A DNA stretch of 37,610 nucleotides, from IMG/VR virus record IMGVR_UViG_3300021093_000182, positions 1 to 37,610 of that record, one strand, 5' to 3'. This stretch comes from a virus. This document shows positions 17,894 to 29,800 of the stretch, piece after piece. A model generated the notes under the pieces. That model was not told where the DNA came from. It did no database searches and saw only the letters and a program-made list of their open reading frames with translations. Position 1 is the first letter of the stretch. Each line of letters begins with the position of its first letter. Position numbers and translations under genes: made by a program.

Positions 17894-20800
17894 GCTATAA
17901 ATGATCCAGAGATAATAAAATCACTTTATTCATATGTTGTTGCAAATTTAAAAGAGGCAGAAAAAAAAGGAAGTTTTGATCCAAATGAGTTCATGCAAAA
18001 TTTTTATAATGAACTTAAAGCTAATGGTTCACCAGAAGCTGCAGCAAAATACATTGCATCATTACCTAAATTAATATCAAGTGTATATACTTCATATTTT
18101 TTTGAAAGTAATATTAATATTGATGTAAATAAATTAAAAGAATTAAACATATCTTTTAGATCAGAAGATGGTATCAATAATGTACTAAAAGAATTTGACA
18201 AGCCTATAGATGCTGATAAAATTAATGCTAGTATAAATACAGATGATATATCTGAAAATGAGATTGAAATAAAAGAAACAGTAATTAATGAACCAGTTAT
18301 ACCTTCAAGAAGATTTAGAACATTTAGTCCTTTAACAGGTACAGGTCAATCATATGTTAAAATAAAACCTTCTGCAAAAAATTCTAAAGAACTTGTTGTA
18401 GAAAGAATAGATCCAAATAAAATACATATTGTTAATACAATGGCTTCTATAAGCAATAGTATGAACAATCAAAGTATTACAGATGGTGTAATATATCAAG
18501 GTAAAAAACTATTCTTTAGAGCTTATAATTTAAATGATTTTGCTACTGGAAATAGACAACAATTATTTGATAAAACAACTGAAGATGAAATTATAAAAGC
18601 TAGATCAATTGGTGATAAAACACCTAAAGGAGTTTTAAAAATTAATGAAAGAGTTGTATTAATATTATCTGATGAAGCAGGAAATCAACTTTACTTTGAT
18701 GATGCTGGTAATATTTCTAATGAAAATGAAGGTAAAATTGTTTACCAATTCTTAAGACCGGTAAGAGTAGTTGAGAATAAACTTGTAACTACTAATATTT
18801 ATAGTGATGAGAATGCTATTCTTACACCAAAAGAAATTGCTAGAAGTACTTATAAAGAAGAATTTGGAGATAAACAAGCTTACTTAGATTCAATAATAAA
18901 AGAACAAGAGGAAGACTTAGCAACTCTTAAAAAAATACAAGATGCTGCTTTAAGAAGAAAGCCTTCAGATGCTGCCTACTTATTACCTATTACAGGAATG
19001 ACTAATGGTATAACTACTCTAGATTCTGCTACAACTATATCTCTAGAAAACTTAATAACATTTCCTAATCAGTCTAAAAAAATTATATCTACAATTGAAA
19101 CTCAATCAAAAGAAAGTGGTGTTGTAAAAAAAGGTGGAGGAACTATAGAAATAAATAGTGAAAGGTTTCCTATTGATAGGATGAGAATAACTAATGATAT
19201 AGCAAAACAAATTTCAGAAATTATTATAGAACCAGGATTAACTGTTCAACAAAAATATGATTTTATTAAACAGTTTATTCCTATAGGAATGACAAAAAGT
19301 GTTAGAAATTTTGACATAACATATAATTTTGAAAAAAACTCATTGTTCTTAACTATATATGAGAAGCCTAACCTAATAAACCAAATAGCTCAATACAATC
19401 TATCTAATACTAATCTAAACAATGTAAATACAGCAAAAGCTTCTGAAGACTTATTTAATGCTTTAACTGAAGGTTATAATGGCTATGCTACTTTTATAAG
19501 TTATGATAATGATGCACTAAGAAATAACTCATATAGAATTTATAAAGGTGGTAAAACATTTGAAAAAGACAGTTATTATAATTTAATACTTGCTCAAAAT
19601 CCTAATATTTCACTCATAGAAAATAACCCAGGTTTCTTTAACTATTCATTACAGTTTGATGTTCCTACAGGTCCTACAGTTTCTAATATAGTTACAGTAA
19701 AAGCATTTAGAACATCTGGTACTTTTTCTTCTAGAGTAGGTTATGCACAGAGAGGCTCTGGTTTATATTATGCATTAGATAAACCTTTTCAAGAAGTTCT
19801 TTCTAATGATCCTGTAGAAGAAGTAACCGTATCTTATGATCCTTCTAAGACTTTAGATGCAACAACAGAAGAAGGTCAAACTAGATTTATGGATATTAAA
19901 AGATCTGCAATTGAAGGCAAATCATTTAAGTCTATGCAAGAATCCAATGATGCTGTAACAGAAGCTATGATTGCTAATGGCTATGAATCACTAATTGGTT
20001 GGATTGAACAAGATGTAGAAGAAGCAGGTAGAGAACTTGTTTTATATAAACCTATTGCTGAAAAAAGACAAGAACCTGTTGATGATGAATTCATACCTGT
20101 AAATACTACTACTGCAGCTGATATAGAAGCAACAAGATTATATAATATAATAACTTCACCAGAATATATTGATGAGATGGCTCGTCAAGGTATTTTGGCA
20201 AGTGAGTCATGGCATTTAAATAAATTATTAAAAAATGAAATACAAAAGAATTCTCAGTACACTAAAGAATTTGCTAGAGAAGTACTTGACAGTTTAATAT
20301 TAATAACTAACTTTTCACAAAAACAAATTAATATTATAAATAACATTATAGATAGTAAAGTTGATAGTGCTGAAACTAAAAGTGGTACTGATATAATACA
20401 AAATATTGTTAAGCCAGAAGCTCCTCAGCCTCATAATAATCCAACTAACTCTAATAAACCTGATGATTTAATAGATGGATTATTTAGAAGAGCAAAAAAC
20501 TTAGATGAAAAAATAAGTGAAAAGAAAATAAAACAGTCTATTGATTGGTGGAATAGTCCTGGAATGAAAGCCATGAGAGATGCAATAGACTTGAATCCTA
20601 TAATGAATATAGTAAATTCAGATATATATGCTACTTTTATTGTAAGTGCGGGAACTTTAGCAAATCCAGATAGACTTGGTAAGATAAATTATAATGTTCA
20701 GAAAGGTAGTGTATTCCAAAATCTAACAATATATCATGAGGCATGGCATGCTTTCTCACAATTATTCTTAACTCCTCAACAAAAGACTGATCTATATAAT

Positions 20801-23800
20801 GAGATGAGATCTTTAAAGGGAACCTTCACTTTAGAAAATGGGGAAACCTATAGTTACTCTACAGCAAAGATAAGACAATTAGAAGAAAAGTTAGCAGAGG
20901 ATTTCAGAAACTATATGAAGACTGAAAAACCTGAAACTAAAACCCCGGTTAAAAATACTATATTTAGACAAATATTAAATTTTTTAAAAGCTTTATTAGG
21001 TAAATTTCTTAAGAAGTTTAACAAAAAAGATGTTACTATAGATGCATTAAATTCACCAATGGCAAAAGAATTGTTTAACAATTTGAGAGTTGGTAATTTA
21101 AATAGTTATAAACCTCTTATATCTAATGCTGAACTATTCTCTTTAGATAGAGGTGTAAGAAATGTAGAAAACCCTAGAGAAGATGTACTTAGTAAACAAG
21201 ATAGTACACAATTAGTATCTGCAATAGATTCTATAATTGCTGAAATTATAGATGCAAGATATAAGAAATATAAAAATGTTCCCGGAGCTAAAGCTATAAC
21301 AATAGCTACTCTTGTTGAAACTCAAAGAAGAGAAATACTATTAAATGAAGTTAGAGAGGTTTTAGAAAAAAAACTTAAAACAGAAAAAGATAAACTAAAT
21401 AAATTAAAACCAAATTTTGATTTTAATGGGTTATCTACTTTACAGAATATAAAAGACTATGCATCTGCCAAATTAACTAATAAAAAAGGTGATCATAAAT
21501 ATGTATTCTTAGCTTCTCAAATTTTAGATTTTTCTAAACTTGATCCTTCTTTAAAGAAAGGTGAAAGAGTAAAAGGTGAATCATATGCAGGTACTATAAA
21601 AATTGTTTCTGATTTTTATAAGCATAAAGAAATTAAAAATGAGAATGGTAAACCTGTAGATATAATTGTAGTATCTAATTTAGAGGATGCTGAAGTACAA
21701 TATAATAACTATGTAAAAGGTGAGGCAAAAGCTTATACAGGATTTGAGCTTAATCAAAAAGCTTTACAGCCTAATTTAAATTTATCTGAAGATGAAGCTC
21801 TAATACTAGATAATATTAGAATACTGCAATTAACTCTTAGTAACTGGGGAGATAATAAATCTGGTGTTATTAAATACTATTTAGAAAATACTGACTATGA
21901 AGTAGCAAAGAAAAAGTATGAAACAGATTATACAGAAACAGTAGATGCTGATGGTAATACAATTGACCAAACAAAAGTTGGTGATGGTGTTACAAGCCAA
22001 CTAGAAATAAATAATGATAATTTAAAGGGCAAGGTTTCTCTACAACAATTAATGAGTAAAGAAACAGCTTATATATTAAAGAGTTTGTTTAAAGTAGATT
22101 CTCAAGGAAACACTCCTGTAGATAGATTTGGATTTAAACAAAGAGCTGATTTTTCTAAGATATTTAATATTGTAGCAAAAACTATTGGTGGTATAAGAGA
22201 TAGACAAAAAGCTTATGATGCTCTTGTTAGAGAAGCAGAAAAGTTTCCGGAAATTAAACAATTAATTGAAAGTAAATATCCTGAACCAAATACAAGAAAC
22301 ACTTATGAATTTGATATAAGTAGACAATTCTTACAAGACTTTGGTAAAGCTAAAGTTAAATACATGCAATTGTTTGCTACACTAAGTGATAATGGTGAGT
22401 TTGATTTACAATCTGTACAAGCTTCTTTATCTATTAGTTCTATACAAGGTAGATGGATTTCTGAATTTAAGAGTTCTCCTAAAACTCCATATATAAATAA
22501 GAGTGCAAATAATGTTTCTTCTTTAAATTTAAATGCAATTGTATCTGAGTTTAGAGAAAAAAGCGGGAACTTAAAAAAATCTAAATCTTTAGAGTTTGCT
22601 CAAGCTATAGGTATTGGTTTAGATACAAACAAAAATATAATTTCTGAACTTGATAAAAACTCTGATTACTATGGTTTACCTTATATATTTGATGCTGTAA
22701 TAGAGTTTAATGAACTACAGTTACTTGAACAAGCAGGTCAAACATTAACCCCACTTCAAAAAGAATACTTAGATAAATTTAGATTAAACCCACTTGAGAC
22801 TTTAAAAACAACTGTACCAAAAGATGTATTTACAGGAATAATAAAAGAGGACTTTAATGAGAATACTCAGTTAAGAAGACTTGCTGAATTACAAGGTAAA
22901 TATGGATATGATTCAGCTACAGCAGGTGTAATTAGATCTAATGGTAATACAGGATATGAAGACATAAACTATAGTACTTATTCTGCTAGATTAGATGCTC
23001 TTAATAATGTAGAAAAAATAACAGATCTATGGCAAGAAAAGCAGTATTCTTATATGAGTTATCTTGACCCTACTATAAATACTTATACTAGACATTTAAA
23101 AATACTGAATAGTATATTTGATAGATATGAAAAAAATGGTGATAGAAAAAAAGGTAGATATATTGAAGCTATTGCTGTAGATGGTACTAATATAAATGAT
23201 GATCTAGGTAATACTACTACTGAACTAGATGATAAATCCAAGTTCCTACAAGAGATTCATAGTATGCTTCTTGCAGGCTGGGCAGAACTACCGCGTATTT
23301 CTGAGAAAAAGTTTTCACAAGGTTTTAGAGTTATAGGTGGAATAGAAAATGGATTAGTTCTTGAGAAGGGTGCTGATAAAAACTTGTATGTAGATATCAA
23401 TATGTTCTTTGAGGGTAACAAGGGAGAAAATTATGCTATAGTTGAATATCTTTCTGGTTACTTAGAAGGAGAGTTTGATAGAATAAAAAAGTTTAAAGGA
23501 TCACAAAGAAATGAGCTTTTAAAAATTACAGGTTATAATAGAGTAGTAGATGAAGTTAATGGTAAAAAGATTTATGCCGGAGAAGTATTTAGTGCATTTG
23601 ATACTGTACTGAGCCCGGAGACTAAAACCAAATTATATAATCTTATTGAAGAAAATATAAATGTTAATTTAAGAACTTCATTAAAAACTGATAGAGAGTT
23701 AGCACGTCTAGTATCTAATGATTTTAAAAATTATTTTAATGAATTAGTTTCTGATTATTCTAAAACTTACTATCAAGATGTTCCTTATTTATCTGAGTCT

Positions 23801-26800
23801 CTTTTAAGAAAAGCTGGTGTTAAACTTTCTGAGTCACCTACATCAGAAGAACTTAAAGCAATAAGAAATAATAAGACTATAACAGATAATATTATTAAAG
23901 CTTATGCTTATAATGATTGGATACATAAGTTTGAAACATCTATAATAATGTTTGGTGATTTTGCTCAATGGGATCATGCAAAAGAAGATTGGTCTAAAAG
24001 GATTCCAGGAGCTACATCAGATGGTACAGGTTTCTTATATGATCAAGGCACTCAAGATTTTATTAATAATACATTTAATGCACCTTATGAAATTAAAAAT
24101 GAGTCAGGTCAAAAGGTAGAAAAGCTAAGAACATATGCTGCAATAGAGACTGCAAAAACTAATGGTAAAATAAACTATGATAATTATGTTTTTTCAGACA
24201 TATTAAATACTGCTGTTATTCAAGATATAGAAAGAAAAAGTATATATCTAGATGATATGAAAGCTGCTTGGAAAGAAGAGTTTTCTAAAACATATGATAA
24301 TGAAACTGCAGAGTATTTTACAAAACTAAATGCTGAAGCATTTGAGAAAATGACTGAAGGTGATGGTATGGCTTATATGACAATAGATGCATATAGAGCT
24401 TTACATAAAACAGGTAGAGGATGGTCTATAGCTCAAGAGAACTTATATCAAAAGATTATAAATGGTGAAAAAGTTACTCAAGCGGAGGCTGCTCAGTACT
24501 TTCCTATTTATAAATTACATTATTTTGGTGCACTAAAGAATGACTTAATTGCTACTACAGCAATGCATAAGTTTTCTGTTATGCCTTTAATTCCAGGTGT
24601 TAATGCTAAAGAAGGTTCTCAATTAGATAAGCTTCATAAAAAAATGCTTAGAGAAAATGTACAATATGTTACATTTGGTTCTGGATCTAAAGCTGCTAAC
24701 TTAACTTCTACAGGTAAACTAGATAATATATTTGCTTCAGATCAACAAAAAGCTATCTCTGATGATGTAGAATTTACATTAAATCCAATTTACTTAGCTA
24801 ATTTAAAAGAAGTTACTGTAATTAATGATGAGTTTAAAGGTGAGCTTCCAATAGCTACACAAACAAGAGCTATTATTTTAGATAACTTGTTTGAAAATGG
24901 TAAGATAAAAAATGAAAATAATAAACAGATAATAGATAGTTATTTAAATACTATTAAAGATTACACAAAGTTATTACAATCAGATCTATTAAATGAAATA
25001 GGTTATGTGTATAATGAAGAAACTAAAAGATATGAAGGTAATCTTAAAAACTTTGTTGAATTTATAAGAGAAGAATTAGCAGCAAAAGATATACCTAATC
25101 ACTTAGTTAAATTAATAAATACAACTGAGGATGGTCAGTTAACAATGGATCTTTCTATTCATCCTGAGTCTCAGGATATTGAACAGTTGTTAATGAGTGT
25201 AATTCAAAAAAGATTAATTAAACAAAAAACTAATGGTGAACCACTGGTGCAAGCACCTACATCATTTACAAATGGTTGGTGGGACACACAATTTAGTAAT
25301 GTAACAGATCCAGAAGAAAGAAAAAAATTATTAGGATCTAACACTCTACCTTTTTATTTAAGAGGAGAGATTATAAATAAAGAAACTGGTGAAAGAGCAG
25401 CTACAAAAATGATGAAAGTAGCAATTAGTTTACAGGGTTCTTATAATAATCTTTTAAACCAAGTATATAAAGGTCAAAAAATAGGTACCATTGAAAGACT
25501 TAATGAACTTATTAAAGATGAGGAATGGTTGAATACAGGTAATAATAGAAAAGCAATTACTATAGGTGGACCAAGAATTCCAAATGATGCTACAAATACT
25601 ATAGAAGGTGCTGAAGTATGGCATTTTGTAGATCCTGCATTTGGTAATACTGTTATTGTTCCTACAGAAATAGTTGCTAAAGCTGGTTCTGACTTTGATG
25701 GTGATAAACTTTTCTTTGCAATGGCTAACATTGATAAAGATGGTAATTACATTAGTAAAGGAATTTCTGATTTTGAAAATAAATTAAAGAAAGCTCAAGA
25801 ACTTGAGAAACAGTTTGAGGAAAAGAAAGCTTCTAATAAAAAATTAACTAAAGAAGATTTTGAAAAACTTCCTGAAATAAGTTCTGAACAATTAATAGAG
25901 CAACAGAAAAGATATTTACAAAATAAATATATTGAAACTCATACATCTTTGTTAGCTCTTCCTGAAAACTATGCATATCTAGTTACACCAAACTTGACTC
26001 ACTTGGTAGATAAATATATACCGTATTTAGAGAAAACAAGAAGTGGTTATGATAGATATAAAAACCCAGGAAATATTGAGCCTAATAAATCAGCTCCTGA
26101 TAAAGATGGAAAAAGAAAAACAGTTATAAGTCCTACAAGATTATTAGAGGCAACCTATAACTTGTATAAACATGCTGCTAATTTATCTTTAGAGCCTTCA
26201 TTAGGTATACAAGCTAAAATAACAAAGAACCATACTATATTTAAAACCATTGGAGCTAAAATGCCTAATACATATAAAGATGAGTTCTTTAATTTAGATA
26301 CAGGTGAGTTAATTATAAAACCATTGGAACTACCTTTAGTAATGAGATTTTTACATAATGTAGTTAGAAATGAAAAAGGTGAATTAGTAATTTCATTATC
26401 CGGAGAAAAAACACAGAAGGGTAGTAGAATTACTGACTTAAACTCACATAATCTTAATGGTATATTAGATAGAGCAAAAAATCCTTTTCCTTTTGATCTA
26501 CAGATGACTCCAGAAGGTATTAATGTAATTAGTTACTTAATACAAGCAGGAGTAAATGAAGAAGAAGTATTCATGTTTGTTAATCAACCTTTGATTAAAA
26601 AATACATGGAAGACCAAAGATTAATGAATAGTGCATACTATACTATTATAAATGGTCAAAAAGCTTCTAAGGTTAAGAGTACAGCTCTATATGATATTGC
26701 AATACCTATATTAGACACATTAAATGATGGACAAAAAACTGATTTACTAAATAAGGTAAACCGTGAAAAACTAAGAGCTGCTATTAATACAGTTAGAAAG

Positions 26801-29800
26801 TTAGAAGATCAAAATGTATTTGTTATAACCCCTAATGCAAGTAAAGGAAGATTACTATCAATAAATGATTTAGCAAATGAGTTAAACTCTAAAAAAATAA
26901 CTGAGGTAGATAAGATATTTCTTTATAACAAATCAGAAGATAAGTATAATATAATACTATATAAATCTGCTAGTGAGGTAGGAGATTTATTAGATAATTC
27001 AACAATTCCTTTTACAACAGAAGTTTTATCAAGAACTTATTTACCCGCAGGTGATATTAGGTTAGAAACTTTATATGATGGCATATCAACAAATGATAGT
27101 TCAAGTTTAAAATCACTGGCATTATTCATGAACTTTATTGAGTTAGAAAAACAATTTGAAGGAATGGATAACTTACAACAGTCTTTTGCTCCAGATACTT
27201 CAACATTAACTACAACTCAACAAGTAAGACAAAGAAAAAGTAATTATAAAATGCTTGCTAAGTCTAGTAAAATAGACAATGGAACCTTTGAAAGATTAAC
27301 TAAAGACTCTGTAGTATCTTCATTTAATGTAGATGATTTAATATTAGATTTAATATTACCATTATTTCCTTTAAGATTAAATGTTGACATCAGTACTTTT
27401 ATATCAGACAAAATAGTTCAGGAAAGAAGACTTATAAAATCAAAATTTGGAACAGGTATAAAGGGACAAGAAAACTTTACTAAAGCTTATAATAATGGTG
27501 TAATTAACTTTATATATCAAAACTATATTTCTAATTTTCAAAATGAAGATGGTAAATTAGTTAATGTGGGCCCTGAAGTCGGAGGCTTTCCTACTTTAAT
27601 AGATGATAATGCAGACTTTGATGCTATTGTAGAAAATGGTGTAATGATCATAAATACAAAAGCTATTGAAGATGACTTTAATAATAAAGTATTTTTAGAA
27701 GGAAACACTACTGCTAGAAATTATGCAGAACAAGGTCTAGATGTATTTAAACCTAATCAAAATCCTTTCTTAAATTTAAATAGTTACTATAGATATGTTT
27801 TAGAAAGAGAGGCGTTAAGAGTTAAAAATCCTATTGAATCCTTAGAAAATGATTTAGCATATAAAGAGTTTTTAAGTAAACTAGGTAATATTCCTGAAGA
27901 TGCGTATGAAGCATGGTTATCTGAAAAAGCTTTAAGAGATAGTTATAATAAAGCTTATATAATGGGCTCTACTAAATATAGTTATTCAGATACTATACTT
28001 GATCTTATAAGAGGTTTATCAGATAAAGTAAAATCAGAGTATCCTATATTATCACAGATTGCACCTGCTGAAACAAGAAGAGCTAATGTAAAACTTCTAC
28101 AATTAAATAATAAAAAGCTTGTAAAAGGACAGTTAGCAGAAATATATTACTCTAACTTGCGTAACTTAGGAGATGTTACTATTAAAAAAGTTGATGATCC
28201 AGAATTAAATAAAAGAATATCAGACTTATTTAATGAGTTCTCATTAATGATGTTTTATCAGCATGGGGTTGGACCTACTAAATTTGGATTTACAAAAGCT
28301 TTAGATCCTGAACAGTATCAAAAATTAATGCGTTATGCAGTAGATGATTTCTTTAAAAATTATTTTATATCTCCAGAGGATACAAATAAAATTTTAAATA
28401 GAATATATGATACTGTTGTAAGTGAAGAAATGTTCAAGAACTATTCTGTTCCTTTAAAAGGTTTTCATGCTAAAGAAGTAAAAGATGAATTTATAGAGTC
28501 ATTTGATTTATTAACTGGTTTATCAGAGGGTCCTGTTATTATGTCTGCAGAAGACATTGCTTCTTATAACACATACTTAAGTAAGAGTAATAACATTAAA
28601 CCTAAAGTATTCTTTACTCCAAAAACTTTATTTACAGAATTTTATAATAATGTAACGGGTAAAAGACAAACTATGCCTGAAAGTGCACAGTGGAATCTAA
28701 ACTCATATGGTTATTATGATATGATAGATAATGCCACAAAAGAAGTTTACATACAAAATGTAGACTTAGCAACTGGTAAAAAGATGTTATTAGCTGATGA
28801 AGTATATCCTAAATCTTCTGTTAAACCAGGGAGAACTCCTGCAAGTAAAGTAGTTGGTATAAATATTAGTACTAAATCATCTGATAAGCTGGGTAGAGAG
28901 TTAACAAATCCTAACTGGGGTGCTAAAAATATTATGGATATAGAAGCTGAATATAAAGCAAATGCTTCTAAAATAAAAGCTCCTAATCTTAATGCAGAAG
29001 AAGCATTAAGATATGATATGAATCTTATGTATAAACTTCAGATGAAAAAGTTTAAGGCTCATCCAGAATTGGTTAAAGAAATAACAGATAGAGGTGGTGT
29101 GCCTTTCTTAGAAGCTTCTGAACATACTGTAGGAGTAAAAGGTAGCAGATGGGAAGGTAAAGGAACTGATAGCAATTTTATTAAAGTTCTTATCAGATCT
29201 TATCAAGATTCTTTAAAAGCTAACCAAGCTCCTGTAAGTGCTACAAACAATCCAGCAGAATATACTAATCATTCTGGAGGAGCTAACGGCTCTGATACTG
29301 AGTGGGATGTTATTGGTAAAGAGTTTGGAATGGTAAATAATAACCATTACTATACTGGGGTAAAAAGTCCAAAAAATGCACCATTAGGAAACGTAGATAT
29401 TACAGATGAACCAATAGCTGTAGAAGGAGCAAGTAAAGTTGCTCAGGCTGCTAAACAAATGTGGGGTTACAAGTATAACACAATGAAAGACCAGAGACTG
29501 ATTAGAAATTGGGCTCAGGTTGCTAATTCAGATGCAGTATTTGCTATTGGTACATTAGGTAAAGAAGGTGATATCTGGAAAGGAGATGAGAAATCTGCTG
29601 AACCAAGAAAACTTCTCAAGTTTGCAGTGCAAGGTGGAACAGGTTATGCTGTAGAAATGGCTATACAAGCTGGTAAACCTGTATATGTATTTGACCAAGT
29701 AAGAAATCAATGGTATAAAAATATTAATGGTGAATGGTCTAAATCTGAAGTACCAACTCTTACTAAAAACTTTGCAGGCATAGGCACTAGAGAAATTAAT

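Noticed and set aside
25691-25744. NIDKDGNYIS after the polymerase loop as an EF-hand
   Set aside because: It lies in the polymerase barrel next to the catalytic loop and lacks the final acidic ligand.
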